Below are positions 8,704 through 15,719 of a DNA stretch of 59,682 bases, piece after piece. The first letter of the stretch is position 1. Every line of letters starts with the position of its first letter. Location: the IMG/VR virus record IMGVR_UViG_3300035111_000017, positions 1 through 59,682 of that record; one strand, given 5' to 3'. The notes under the pieces were generated by a model. The model saw only the letters and a program-made list of their open reading frames with translations. It did not search any database and was not told the origin of the DNA. The stretch comes from a virus. The position numbers and the translations under genes are program-made.

Positions 8704-9167
8704 TACGCGGCTTTATTCCAGTTCCATAGCATCCGATTTCCCTTAGCCGGAATAGGCGGTTCAAAAACTTCGACCATCTCAAGATGCCACGCATATCTTC
8801 CGTCCTCGTAATTTCCAAATACACGTTCACGGTTGCATATTTCTTCTCTCAGCATGGCGTCTATTTCTTGCACGTCGGTTAGGCGTACTATACATAGGAC
8901 TTTCCCGTAAGGTAGACCTCTAAAAATATCATCAACATGCTTTCCGCCGCGGTCGTCCCTGTCCCGGCGAACACTAAATACCTCCGCTAACTCATCACGG
9001 AAAGGGTCGGTACTAGAAGAAGCCCCAAGCCATGCGGGAGGAATTTTAGCCGCTGAATGGATGGCAATCTCTCCCCGATATTTTGTACTCCAGCAGCGTG
9101 TTTCAATGCGCTTGACTTCCATCGCTACAAGAGAAGCCCACGGCTGCCAAAGAGTCAACGCTTTCAT
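8703..9167 (-). CDS. ASCH domain protein
   Basis: A 154-residue protein that begins MKALTLWQPWASLVAM and continues RIETRCWSTKYRGEIAIHSA, the characteristic ASCH (PUA-like) opening. ASCH proteins bind RNA or modified nucleotides; phage members are common but mostly without an assigned role. The core fold spans most of the protein, with IVRLTDVQEID and YAWHLEMVEVF as later strands. It overlaps the next gene by one base and the previous by four, so it belongs to the packaging operon. Confidence 0.85.
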   Translation of the reverse strand: MKALTLWQPWASLVAMEVKRIETRCWSTKYRGEIAIHSAAKIPPAWLGASSSTDPFRDELAEVFSVRRDRDDRGGKHVDDIFRGLPYGKVLCIVRLTDVQEIDAMLREEICNRERVFGNYEDGRYAWHLEMVEVFEPPIPAKGNRMLWNWNKAA

Positions 9168-9364
9168 TCTTCTATCCCTGCGCTTTCATCCACTTCTTCC
9201 GGCAAAGTGACTTCGCTTACTTCCGTGACCAAAAGCGGCTCATGGGACTTCTCGAAGTCCGCAGGCTCCAGTCTGGCCATTATCCCTTCCATGGCCGTAG
9301 CGATGCGTTCTAGGGCCGTTTCCGTGCGTTTGGAGCCTATTCTAATGACCCTTACCAGTGGCAC
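9164..9364 (-). CDS. Small acidic protein of unknown function, 66 aa
   Basis: A 66-residue protein with an N-terminal helix (ALERIATAMEGIMARL) and an acidic C-terminal half rich in Glu and Val. The stop overlaps the ATG of the ASCH gene (ATGA). No family recognised. Confidence 0.6.
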   Translation of the reverse strand: MPLVRVIRIGSKRTETALERIATAMEGIMARLEPADFEKSHEPLLVTEVSEVTLPEEVDESAGIEE

Positions 9365-9366
9365 GG

Positions 9367-9879
9367 CTAACCTCGCCTTGGGTTAGACACTAACTGGCCT
9401 CCGCACTTAAAACATACAGCGCGAACTTTTCTTCCAGTTACCCCGTCCGTGAGTGGAGCGAATTGTTCTTGTCCGCATTTCAGGCAGGAACAGAAACGAT
9501 CATCGTCTGCAAGCGGCTCGATTGTACCCGTTCCTTGGGCCTTGCTTATAATCTCTGAGGCCTTACCATCAACGCGGCGGGCGCGGATATCTAGCCCGCC
9601 TTTATCTACGTGTTCTTTCATCCCCTTCGAGAGATTGCGGTATTCTCTACCTGTAGGTTTGTACCATTCCCATGATGGCGGCGGGATATCGGCAGGTCTT
9701 GGGCCTTGGGGATAAAAGCTAGAAGTTGCCATTCCATCGCAAACGTTTTCTCCGTTAGCTCGACAACGGAGCATGAATGGGGTTACTCCTTCGTCAATGT
9801 CAATGGTGACCGTGTAACCCTTGCACTTCGGGCACGTATATACATTCTCTCTCCCGACTAAGGTTTTAGTTTCCACCAC
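9367..9879 (-). CDS. Zinc-ribbon protein, 170 aa
   Basis: Two metal-binding units: an N-terminal one (YTCPKCKG at residues 14-21, with further Cys in LRCRANGENVCDG) and a C-terminal ribbon (SCLKCGQEQF with VCFKCGG). The middle is a proline-rich/charged linker. No catalytic motif is visible. It probably binds nucleic acid or a protein partner. Its start overlaps the end of the upstream gene by 14 bases. It is one of at least six zinc-ribbon proteins in this genome. Confidence 0.7.
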   Translation of the reverse strand: MVETKTLVGRENVYTCPKCKGYTVTIDIDEGVTPFMLRCRANGENVCDGMATSSFYPQGPRPADIPPPSWEWYKPTGREYRNLSKGMKEHVDKGGLDIRARRVDGKASEIISKAQGTGTIEPLADDDRFCSCLKCGQEQFAPLTDGVTGRKVRAVCFKCGGQLVSNPRRG

Positions 9880-10273
9880 GCGCCTTCTTTCCTTTGGCCT
9901 TTACCAGCTTCGCTTCCGGGGATATATCTTCTGGCGGCAAGAATGCAAGAAAATCTTCCATCACTCCGGCGTCGATCTCGGTTTCTTTTTCCTCTAGTTC
10001 TTTAAGCCACATCGCAATGAATTCCTTGCGGGACATCGGCGGAGCTTCTCCCGGCTCAAGCTGCTGCTCTCTTGCCTTGCTGCCAATAACGTTGATCGCC
10101 GATTCCGGGCCACGGGCCTGAAGGATGACGTTTACTTCCCACTGCGCCGAATATCCGTAGAAGGAAAGATTACCCGATGAGAAGTCAGAATTGCGGAGCA
10201 TGGACTGTTCGATCTCCGCCATGAGTTCCTGCTTGATTTCGTCGCTGGTGATCTTGGGCTTTCCGTAGGCCAT
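9866..10273 (-). CDS. Unknown helical protein, 135 aa
   Basis: Begins MAYGKPKITSDEIKQELMAE; helical and charged with a basic C-terminal tail (AKGKKARGGN). No family recognised. It directly follows the stop of the 81-aa gene and overlaps the zinc-ribbon gene, within the operon headed by the HTH regulator. Confidence 0.68.
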   Translation of the reverse strand: MAYGKPKITSDEIKQELMAEIEQSMLRNSDFSSGNLSFYGYSAQWEVNVILQARGPESAINVIGSKAREQQLEPGEAPPMSRKEFIAMWLKELEEKETEIDAGVMEDFLAFLPPEDISPEAKLVKAKGKKARGGN

Positions 10274-10519
10274 TTACATCCTCGCCAGATGCAGAATGCG
10301 GAGAATTTTCTGCACAGTTTCATCGTTCAGGTCATTGACAGCCTGTTCGATCTGCTGACGTTCTCTCTCGTTGGCCCATCGCCTTTCGGTAAGAGACTTA
10401 CGCATGCTCTCAATGATGGGGTTTACTTCTGGAGCGAACGCGCCAGTTCCCATGGATTGCGAATTCTGTTTACATTCATCCTGCGGCCTGATTCCGCGAA
10501 TTGGTTCCTTCTCGTTCAT
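10274..10519 (-). CDS. Unknown helical protein, 81 aa
   Basis: Begins MNEKEPIRGIRPQDECK; the C-terminal half is a long charged helix (NERERQQIEQAVNDLNDETV). It overlaps the end of the HTH gene by four bases, so the two are likely co-translated. No family recognised. Confidence 0.65.
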   Translation of the reverse strand: MNEKEPIRGIRPQDECKQNSQSMGTGAFAPEVNPIIESMRKSLTERRWANERERQQIEQAVNDLNDETVQKILRILHLARM

Positions 10520-11037
10520 TTTTGTTTTCCTTTGTGTCTAACGTTGGACTTTCGGTTATCGAACTCGTTCTGAACTTGCATGAACTTTTCCAGATGTCTC
10601 CGCTGCGGCGAGTGCGCCCCCGATTCCATCCGGCTCACCGTTACCTTGCTCACTCCCAAAATCTCAGCAAATGCGTCCTGCGTCTTTTTCATCCGCTTGC
10701 GAAGCCTCCGGCAATGGAGCGGAAAATCCATTCGCAAAAGATCGAGAGCGGGGTTCGGTAGAATTTTCAGCTTCCTCTTCGCCGGGGCTTTGTACCACCA
10801 CACATGCCGAAACTTCGGGTTCCCGCAACGCCTCGGCAGTTCCCCGGTCGATGCCGTCCAACTTACACGGCATATCCGGCACATGCAACGCAGCTCCCCG
10901 TTCACTACTCGCACCCATGGGGACAGGGCAGCGACCATGGATTTTAGCGACCCTGAACCTGCGGCATTCTTTTTGTCCCGCTTCGTCCCAGTCCGCCGGT
11001 TCCCACTCGTCGGGGATATACATGTCGCACCTGCCAT
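10516..11037 (-). CDS. Zinc-ribbon plus Xre-type HTH transcription regulator
   Basis: A 173-residue protein. Residues about 50-82 carry a CMCRICRVSW...RRCGNP zinc-ribbon-like segment; residues about 103-160 are an Xre/Cro-type helix-turn-helix (RLRKRMKKTQDAFAEILGVS, VSRMESGAHSP). It is the best candidate for a phage repressor or activator. The ATG at 11037 lies 7 bases after a -10 box, so the mRNA is probably leaderless; the first 33 residues look atypical and ATG 10938 is an alternative. It is insulated: a terminator lies just upstream and it has its own promoter. A palindrome copy (10536-10549) encodes KSNVR near its C-terminus. Confidence 0.75.
   Translation of the reverse strand: MAGATCISPTSGNRRTGTKRDKKNAAGSGSLKSMVAALSPWVRVVNGELRCMCRICRVSWTASTGELPRRCGNPKFRHVWWYKAPAKRKLKILPNPALDLLRMDFPLHCRRLRKRMKKTQDAFAEILGVSKVTVSRMESGAHSPQRRHLEKFMQVQNEFDNRKSNVRHKGKQK
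10536..10549. repeat. 14-bp palindrome copy 5 (GTCTAACGTTGGAC)
   Basis: Exact to consensus; inside the C-terminal tail of the HTH regulator gene, read as SNVR. Confidence 0.95.
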
Positions 11038-11044
11038 AGATATT

Positions 11045-11072
11045 ATGGTATCAAACTACAAGTAATTGTCAA
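11045..11072 (-). promoter_or_regulatory. Promoter of the HTH regulator unit (leaderless type)
   Basis: Minus strand: TTGACA (67-72 of 110xx), 16-base spacer ending in TTTGA, then TACCAT (11045-11050). The ATG of the HTH gene lies 7 bases further, at the expected transcription start. One of nine promoters of the same design in this genome. Confidence 0.75.
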
Positions 11073-11074
11073 TA

Positions 11075-11114
11075 TAAAATAAAAAGGGGCGGATGAGTAA
11101 AGATTTTCCGCCCC
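11075..11114 (-). terminator. Intrinsic terminator upstream of the HTH unit
   Basis: GGGGCGGA (11086-11093) pairs with TCCGCCCC (11107-11114); on the minus strand the stem is followed by TTTTTATTTTA. It ends the operon that comes from 12444 just before the HTH promoter. Confidence 0.82.
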
Positions 11115-11143
11115 GGCTTCCGGTTGGGATGAATATAGCATAA

Positions 11144-11157
11144 GTCTAACGTTGGAC
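11144..11157. repeat. 14-bp palindrome copy 6 (GTCTAACGTTGGAC)
   Basis: Exact to consensus; supplies the last codons and TAG stop of the 40-aa gene 11146-11268 (VQR-stop). Confidence 0.95.
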
Positions 11158-11268
11158 TTTCTTCCACACGGATTTATATTCCGCCAGCCGTCCAAGACGA
11201 ATCAGTATTCTTCTTTGCGTTGGCCAATGGAGAGTAAACCAGTTCACGGAGATAAACCACGGTCTCAT
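11146..11268 (-). CDS. Small basic protein, 40 aa
   Basis: ATG 11268 overlaps the TGA of the upstream gene (ATGA), a coupling signal. The product starts MRPWFISVNWFTLHW and is rich in Arg and Trp; it ends KKVQR. Its TAG stop is formed by a palindrome copy. It is the last gene before the terminator at 11075-11114. No family recognised. Confidence 0.55.
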   Translation of the reverse strand: MRPWFISVNWFTLHWPTQRRILIRLGRLAEYKSVWKKVQR

Positions 11269-11753
11269 ACTCGCTCATCCAAAAAAACAATTCCGTCCTG
11301 CACCCCGAGATACACGCAATCCAGCTTCATGTTTTCCCTGAGCCACGACCGTAACTGCTCCGCGTGTTGTTCCGATTGCCCCGCCAGCCCGGAACGAAAA
11401 GGTGTGAACTGTTGCGGAAGATCGGTCTTGATGAGACCGCCATCCCGTTTCCTGATGTTCATTTTCATGTCTTTCCTCTTTGACTCCCTTATGGCCTCAT
11501 GTTTTTTCCACAGGTCTCCGGTTGAATGGCCTAACTTCCACGTTCGTAAAAGCTCTGGCGATATTGTGTCGTCAAACTCGTAACGGTCAAAAATCAAAGT
11601 ATGCGGGGCCGGTTTCCCGCGTGGGTCTTTCTTGTTTGCGCACCCGAAAGGGCATTTCTTCCGGGTCGGGGGATACATGTCCGACCCCTGGTACCTTCCC
11701 GATGCTATTTCCCGGTTACAGCAGGACAGACGAAAAATGGCGATATTACTCAC
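11265..11753 (-). CDS. Unknown protein with Cys pair, 162 aa
   Basis: GTG 11753 overlaps the TGA of the upstream zinc-ribbon gene (GTGA). Near the N-terminus it has RLSCCNREIASGRYQGSDMY and KKCPFGCANK, which could hold a metal. The rest is charged and helical. No family recognised. It belongs to the regulated operon 12444-11146. Confidence 0.65.
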   Translation of the reverse strand: MSNIAIFRLSCCNREIASGRYQGSDMYPPTRKKCPFGCANKKDPRGKPAPHTLIFDRYEFDDTISPELLRTWKLGHSTGDLWKKHEAIRESKRKDMKMNIRKRDGGLIKTDLPQQFTPFRSGLAGQSEQHAEQLRSWLRENMKLDCVYLGVQDGIVFLDERV

Positions 11754-12121
11754 TGCCGGTACTCGTCACTGTCGTCAATCCGGGTCTCGCCGGACTCCGT
11801 TTTCCGCTGCCTTGGCTTGTCCGTCTCTTTTGGCTTGATTCCGTCCACTGGAGGGACGGAATAGGGCTCTTTCTTCTCCTGAAGTTTTTCCACTCCCATA
11901 CCTTCTCCTGATGTTAGGCGTTTACTGTCTGCCCGTTTTTGGGAGTCTAGCATTTCCAGCTCTGAATTTCTCTGTGGAAATTTCTGGCCACCATTCCACT
12001 TGGAACTCCGGCACTTTCTTGAAGGACACTGATTTGGCGGGAATTTTTTCCCTCGCTCCGGCAACCACTCATGCCCGCACACGTCACACTCCAGAACATC
12101 GGTACGGGTTATGATCGCCAT
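11750..12121 (-). CDS. Zinc-ribbon protein, 123 aa
   Basis: The N-terminal 45 residues form a ribbon: CDVCGHEWLPE...NQCPSRKCRSSKWNG. The same spacing and the CRS.KWN ending recur in the protein at 12646-13119, so the two are paralogues. The C-terminal 75 residues are low-complexity and charged. It is likely nucleic-acid binding. Its ATG touches the stop of the upstream gene at 12121. Confidence 0.72.
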   Translation of the reverse strand: MAIITRTDVLECDVCGHEWLPERGKKFPPNQCPSRKCRSSKWNGGQKFPQRNSELEMLDSQKRADSKRLTSGEGMGVEKLQEKKEPYSVPPVDGIKPKETDKPRQRKTESGETRIDDSDEYRQ

Positions 12122-12444
12122 TAATCCTTTTTCTCTTTCTCGATCTTTTCAATAGTTACTTTTATGGTTCCATACCGTTGTAGGAGTTCAAAGAAGTCTC
12201 CCGTAAACCGGAGTCCAGCCATCGTTAGAGCGCCTCGGAAAAATTCCCCGTGCTCTTTAAACGTGAACGTCTTTTCAAAGTTTATGGCCTTGTGGTTTGT
12301 GCCCCAAATGGCATCTTGTTTCTCTTCGGAAAATCCTCTCAAGATAGCCCTCTGTAATTCCCCACCGTTCGTGTTGCAGTCATTTTCCGATTTCCATGCT
12401 GGGACTATAGGCTCTGCCACCATCCTTAACTTCCAATCACTCAT
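12121..12444 (-). CDS. Unknown protein, first gene of a repressor-controlled operon
   Basis: A 107-residue soluble protein (MSDWKLRMVAEPIVPAWK...) ending in a Lys/Glu helix. A good ribosome site (AAAGGAC) precedes it. It is the first gene after the operator-covered promoter at 12469-12536. No family recognised; the segment HGEFFRGALTMAGLRFTGDF suggests a compact alpha/beta fold. Confidence 0.65.
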   Translation of the reverse strand: MSDWKLRMVAEPIVPAWKSENDCNTNGGELQRAILRGFSEEKQDAIWGTNHKAINFEKTFTFKEHGEFFRGALTMAGLRFTGDFFELLQRYGTIKVTIEKIEKEKKD

Positions 12445-12468
12445 ATTCTAAAGTCCTTTTTTATCTAT

Positions 12469-12536
12469 AAGTACATCGTACACTTAGTACATGGTACCGT
12501 CAAGTACATGGTGCAAAGAAAAGTACAGTGTACAAA
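12469..12536 (-). promoter_or_regulatory. Promoter with four GTACANNGTAC operator-like repeats
   Basis: Four related sites begin at 12471 (GTACATCGTAC), 12487 (GTACATGGTAC), 12504 (GTACATGGTGC) and 12523 (GTACAGTGTAC), spaced 16, 17 and 19 bases. A minus-strand promoter lies among them: -35 TTGACG at 12498-12503, 17-base spacer, -10 TACGAT at 12475-12480. Site 1 covers the -10, site 2 fills the spacer, site 3 touches the -35. This is the layout of a strongly repressed promoter. The repressor is not identified; the HTH protein at 10516-11037 and the RHH protein at 25250-25744 are candidates. Confidence 0.75.
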
Positions 12537-12645
12537 ATAGTATTGGTAAAAAATGGGGAATGAAATTTAAAGGAAAGTATTATCCACCGCCCCTCGCGCC
12601 TCCCCCATCCGGACAACGTAAGTGTGAGACAGGACGCGGAACCCG

Positions 12646-13119
12646 TTAGCCGTCAACACGCGCCATCACTTGCGACACCCCTCCTACCCCTACCCCCTTA
12701 CATCCTGCCCGTACCAGTGCGTCTCCTAGCTGCCCCCTCTGCCTCTCTGTGATCTTAGGTCTTCTAGGGTTCGACCGCATTCCCGTTGCCTTGCCTCTAA
12801 GACATTCCGCGCTGTCTCCCTTGCCCGGTATGCGTCCCTTGCGTGGCTGTGTATCGCGCCAGGTGGCCGTAAGGCACAGGAGGCATGAGCACAGAGGATG
12901 ATGGTTCCCCTCTGAGTCTAACGTTGGACTCATCCGCTGCTTTACCTTCACCATCCCCTTGTCCGGCCTGCCTGAAACACTCTTCCTGGGCCTGTTCCAC
13001 AAGGCGGAACGGCACTTACTAGAGGCACATCTTGACGGGGTTCGATGGCCATCCTTAAGCCATACCCAGCCGCATATCTGGCACTCCCAGCACGGTCTTA
13101 CACACTCGGGCATAGCCAC
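12646..13119 (-). CDS. Zinc-ribbon protein with basic tail, 157 aa
   Basis: Residues 10-43 are a ribbon (CWECQICGWVWLKDG...SRCASSKCRSALWN), paralogous to the one at 11750-12121. A second Cys cluster (LCSCLLC) follows at about 76-82. The C-terminus is very rich in Gly, Arg and Val. A palindrome copy (12916-12929) is read as SPTLD in the middle. Base composition at the 3' end (C-rich runs in the plus strand) differs from its neighbours. No own promoter is evident. Confidence 0.6.
   Translation of the reverse strand: MAMPECVRPCWECQICGWVWLKDGHRTPSRCASSKCRSALWNRPRKSVSGRPDKGMVKVKQRMSPTLDSEGNHHPLCSCLLCLTATWRDTQPRKGRIPGKGDSAECLRGKATGMRSNPRRPKITERQRGQLGDALVRAGCKGVGVGGVSQVMARVDG
12916..12929. repeat. 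14-bp palindrome copy 7 (GTCTAACGTTGGAC)
   Basis: Exact to consensus; inside the zinc-ribbon gene 12646-13119, read as SPTLD. Confidence 0.95.
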
Positions 13120-13188
13120 ATACTACACCCCGCCTTCGCTCACTTCGTTCGCTCGGCGTCTAAGGTGTTTTCTAGGTGTCTTTCGCTA

Positions 13189-13216
13189 TTGACACTTCCT
13201 CACGGTTTGATAACAT
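13189..13216 (+). promoter_or_regulatory. Promoter of the plus-strand small-gene island
   Basis: TTGACA 13189-13194, 16-base spacer ending TTTGA, TAACAT 13211-13216. Same block as the other eight promoters. An ATG at 13224 follows after 7 bases. Confidence 0.8.
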
Positions 13217-13223
13217 GACTCAC

Positions 13224-13283
13224 ATGACGCGCACAGATCAGTTAAAGATGGATGGCCAGATGGATTACTTCCCCATCCTTTAA
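13224..13283 (+). CDS. Possible leaderless 19-aa peptide
   Basis: ATG 13224 lies exactly 7 bases after the -10 box, like the leaderless genes elsewhere in this genome, and reads MTRTDQLKMDGQMDYFPIL to a TAA. No ribosome site precedes it. It could be a real micro-protein or a leader that affects the gene at 13327. Low confidence. Confidence 0.35.
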   Translation: MTRTDQLKMDGQMDYFPIL

Positions 13284-13326
13284 CCCTTGTTCGCCTCATA
13301 CACAATCTTTCATGGAGGAAACGCTA

Positions 13327-13920
13327 ATGACACTCACTGAATCCAGTCTCACGATAAACCACGCATTACACCTTGGACGGACACGCAAGGCAAGATTGAA
13401 GTCCATCTCTTCCGCTTACCAGTTCTTCCGCAAGAACGCTGGCGGTATCGTAGGTCAGAATGCTCTTTCAGCTCTTCGGTTAGCTAAGGCAGAGGCTTGC
13501 GCTACGGATAATCGCTGGAATTTCCTTTGGGAGAACGATGAGTGTATCGGCTGTGATTGCGGGAATGAATCCTGCCCGTGCTCATCCGGAAAACCTCATT
13601 CGTCTCTGGTCTGCATCCTTTACGATTCCAACGACGTAACCCTGGCCTCTCTCGGATCAATCTGCGAACCCACGTATACATACCGCAGAGTAGTAGAGGC
13701 AGAGCTAGCTTTAGAAGCTATCGAAACCCCTGCTTCGCTTACGGATTCCGGAGCCAAACGGCTTGCGGTTCTTACTACGGAAGAGAACGAATCTTGGGAA
13801 TGGATATTCACTTCTTTGATTCAAGGCGGAAAAACAGACTCCGAAGCTGACGCCTTGGCGTGGGAAGAGATTCAATCTATTTTCCCTCGTCTCAAGTCTT
13901 TCGATGGCTGCAAACCTTAA
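13327..13920 (+). CDS. Unknown protein with Cys cluster, 197 aa
   Basis: ATG 13327 is preceded by GGAGG (13314-13318), which decides the start over an in-frame ATG at 13252. Residues 1-50 are basic and helical; a Cys-rich piece (CIGCDCGNESCPC) at about 74-86 could bind metal; the C-terminal half is acidic. No family recognised. First larger gene of the plus-strand island. Confidence 0.68.
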   Translation: MTLTESSLTINHALHLGRTRKARLKSISSAYQFFRKNAGGIVGQNALSALRLAKAEACATDNRWNFLWENDECIGCDCGNESCPCSSGKPHSSLVCILYDSNDVTLASLGSICEPTYTYRRVVEAELALEAIETPASLTDSGAKRLAVLTTEENESWEWIFTSLIQGGKTDSEADALAWEEIQSIFPRLKSFDGCKP

Positions 13921-13961
13921 CCACGGCCCTAGGCCGCAAGTCCACAAGAAACGGAGAATTT

Positions 13962-14459
13962 ATGGCACGTCTCAAGTCACATGGCAAGGAACTACTGAGG
14001 ATCGAACTGGAACGGGATATTACCGATCCAAAAGAGAATATTACCTATCGCCGCGTCACTCGCGCTTACATGTCTGACGGCAAAGTACTCCAGAAGATTG
14101 ACGTTCGCTGGAAACCTGACCAGTATCGGCCTAACGGAGAATTCTATTCCTTCGGTTGGAAGGTTGACGGCAAAGCGAAGCCAGGAATTGACATGGCCGA
14201 TGTCGTCAAGCGGCACCTTGAGCGAATGAAAGACCCAATCACAGCCGCTAGCAAGTGGACTGTCATCTCCGGCGCTCCCGCTCCCTTCGTCATCCCGCAA
14301 GACCGCATTATTGCCGCGATTGAATCAGGCGAATCCATTGGTTTCTGCCGGAACTGCGGAGCTGAGGCCGACGGCGTAGAGCCTGATGCCCGTAATTACA
14401 AGTGCGATTCATGCGGAGCAATGGACGTATACGGTGCCGAAGAGTGCCTAATTGCCTGA
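13962..14459 (+). CDS. Protein with C-terminal phage zinc ribbon, 165 aa
   Basis: GGAGAATTT precedes ATG 13962; the upstream in-frame ATG at 13860 lies in the previous gene. The C-terminal 40 residues (FCRNCGAEADGVEPDARNY, then CDSCGAMDVYGAEE) are a two-CxxC ribbon often found in phage proteins of unknown role. The N-terminal domain (KELLRIELERDITDPKENI) is beta-rich. Probably nucleic-acid linked. Confidence 0.75.
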   Translation: MARLKSHGKELLRIELERDITDPKENITYRRVTRAYMSDGKVLQKIDVRWKPDQYRPNGEFYSFGWKVDGKAKPGIDMADVVKRHLERMKDPITAASKWTVISGAPAPFVIPQDRIIAAIESGESIGFCRNCGAEADGVEPDARNYKCDSCGAMDVYGAEECLIA

Positions 14460-14533
14460 AGATCGAAACGGGCTTCTGTTTATGCCCGTCCGCGTGTGAA
14501 TCACGCGCTGATGAGATCAGGAAAGGAAAGAAT

Positions 14534-14767
14534 ATGACCGCACTCGCCAAGCGTAAGTCTCGGCTCACTTTTGAGACCTCTGATTGCATTCGCTATCGCG
14601 GGAAGCTGCGGGAAGTCGTGATTGAAGCGACCGAGTATACCGCGTCTGTCCGGCTGAAAGGCACCCGTGGTCGTTTTGAAATTTCATGGGCTGGAGTCTA
14701 TAACCTCGCCGTCAAAGTTGCCGTGGAAAAGGCCAGAGCAGAGCGTAAAGCCAAGAGGAAACCGTGA
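14534..14767 (+). CDS. Small basic protein, 77 aa
   Basis: ATG 14534 follows GGAAAGGAAAGAAT. The sequence (MTALAKRKSRLTFETSDCIR...FEISWAGVYNLAVKVAVEKA) is basic with a beta-rich core and a Lys/Arg C-terminal helix. No family recognised. Its stop overlaps the GTG of the next gene (GTGA). Confidence 0.65.
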   Translation: MTALAKRKSRLTFETSDCIRYRGKLREVVIEATEYTASVRLKGTRGRFEISWAGVYNLAVKVAVEKARAERKAKRKP

Positions 14768-14871
14768 CCCAACTCAACACTTCAACCGCTGACCGCCGAA
14801 GGATGATTATAGCACTCTTACTAGGGCTTGACCTAGCTCTTTTGGTGGTCACCATAGCCATCTGTACATAG
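14764..14871 (+). CDS. Single-span membrane micro-protein, 35 aa
   Basis: GTG 14764 overlaps the TGA of the upstream gene. A short polar start with RRR is followed by one hydrophobic helix (MIIALLLGLDLALLVVTIAI) at residues 14-33. It should sit in the cytoplasmic membrane with the N-terminus inside. Such early phage membrane peptides often target host functions; the role here is unknown. Confidence 0.6.
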   Translation: MTQLNTSTADRRRMIIALLLGLDLALLVVTIAICT

Positions 14872-14884
14872 GAAAGGACACGAA

Positions 14885-15112
14885 ATGTTCATACCAGATG
14901 CCAGCTTGCCACCTGTACGGAAAGAAGATTCCAGCCACTTTCTTCTTTACCCTACGGCTACCGGAATTTCCATTCTCCCGCTTACCGGCTTCGGCGGAGT
15001 TTGGATGTCAGAAGTGCTCGGGAAAGACTCGGAAGTCCTGGTCACCCGAGATGCCGCCGCTTGCTTCATGCTGGAGTTGTACGCGGCAGAAAATAGTCCA
15101 ACGTTAGACTAG
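14885..15112 (+). CDS. Unknown protein, 75 aa
   Basis: Starts MFIPDASLPPVRKED after GGAAAGGACACGAA. The sequence contains HFLLYPTATGISILPLTGFG and a C-terminal helix ending NSPTLD, where the last residues are encoded by a palindrome copy just before the TAG. No family recognised. Confidence 0.62.
   Translation: MFIPDASLPPVRKEDSSHFLLYPTATGISILPLTGFGGVWMSEVLGKDSEVLVTRDAAACFMLELYAAENSPTLD
15096..15109. repeat. 14-bp palindrome copy 8 (GTCCAACGTTAGAC)
   Basis: Exact to consensus; forms the last codons (SPTLD) of gene 14885-15112. Confidence 0.95.
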
Positions 15113-15122
15113 AGAGGTTTTT

Positions 15123-15263
15123 ATGAGCGAAAAGGAAATACGATTGAAGGAACTCGACAAGTTAGCCGTATGGGCTAAGGCAAATTTGCCGCGTCCTATT
15201 GTGTCCGATATAGCCTGCTACATTCTTCGGCGTATCACGGAAATCAATTCAACTTTACAGTAG
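15123..15263 (+). CDS. Small helical protein, 46 aa
   Basis: ATG 15123 after AGAGAGGTTTTT. Product MSEKEIRLKELDKLAVWAKA... is a helical protein with no recognised family. Part of the plus-strand island. Confidence 0.58.
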   Translation: MSEKEIRLKELDKLAVWAKANLPRPIVSDIACYILRRITEINSTLQ

Positions 15264-15294
15264 GTTATGGCGCGATGCGCCAGAGAGGATTCTA

Positions 15295-15357
15295 GTGACT
15301 CACCGCGATAACTGCTGTACGGAACATTGCGATTGCAGGCAAGAGGTTAACAGCTAG
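15295..15357 (+). CDS. Cysteine-rich 20-aa peptide
   Basis: GTG 15295 follows AGAGAGGATTCTA, a good ribosome site. The 20 residues begin VTHRDNCCTEHCDC and hold four Cys and two His within 12 positions, enough to bind a metal ion. It is very short, so it may be chance, but spacing and ribosome site match its neighbours. Confidence 0.4.
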   Translation: MTHRDNCCTEHCDCRQEVNS

Positions 15358-15367
15358 GGAGGGGAAT

Positions 15368-15544
15368 ATGTACACCGCCGAATTATGGACGACCATAGGC
15401 CAGATCGTAGACGGAAAACATGTAACACACGAGCATTGGGTAGTGCTTAACGATACTGGCGAAGTTGTAGCCGCTGGCGGAGAAAAATTCTGCCGGCAAT
15501 ACGCAGACGAACTAAACTCTCCAGTAAAAAGCCACGGTGTTTAG
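15368..15544 (+). CDS. Small protein, 58 aa, last gene of the plus island
   Basis: ATG 15368 after AGGGAGGGGAAT. The product (MYTAELWTTIGQIVDGKHV...) is a small beta-rich protein with no recognised family. Its stop lies inside the terminator hairpin 15529-15557. Confidence 0.6.
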   Translation: MYTAELWTTIGQIVDGKHVTHEHWVVLNDTGEVVAAGGEKFCRQYADELNSPVKSHGV

Positions 15545-15557
15545 GCCGTGGCTTTTC
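15529..15557 (+). terminator. Intrinsic terminator of the plus-strand island
   Basis: AAGCCACGG (15529-15537) pairs with CCGTGGCTT (15546-15554), 8-base loop, followed by TTC. Since the stem is preceded by AAAAA it may also work for the converging minus-strand units. Confidence 0.8.
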
Positions 15558-15719
15558 ATAACTATTTTCCCCTTGGAAATTCACGGAGACTTGGCTCCGC
15601 AAGAGGCAAAGCGATTAGTAATGCTTCATATAGTCCACCTACCTTTTTGTTGATTTTTTAAGCTGACTACTCGAACATTATCCCACTAAAGAGCCAACCG
15701 TTTAAATTTCTCTCTGCGG

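Noticed and set aside
10664-11023. 119-codon minus frame overlapping the HTH gene
   Set aside because: Kept only as a finding: the HTH frame has clear domains and a promoter-linked start; the later part of this frame is of shadow type.
12760-13060. GGGTTCGA-like pieces that recall a tRNA T-arm
   Set aside because: No matching acceptor and anticodon stems; no tRNA gene found in the window.
13130-13165. Self-complementary run with CTCACTTCGTTCGCTC
   Set aside because: Hairpin potential just upstream of the plus promoter, but no U tract and no clear role.
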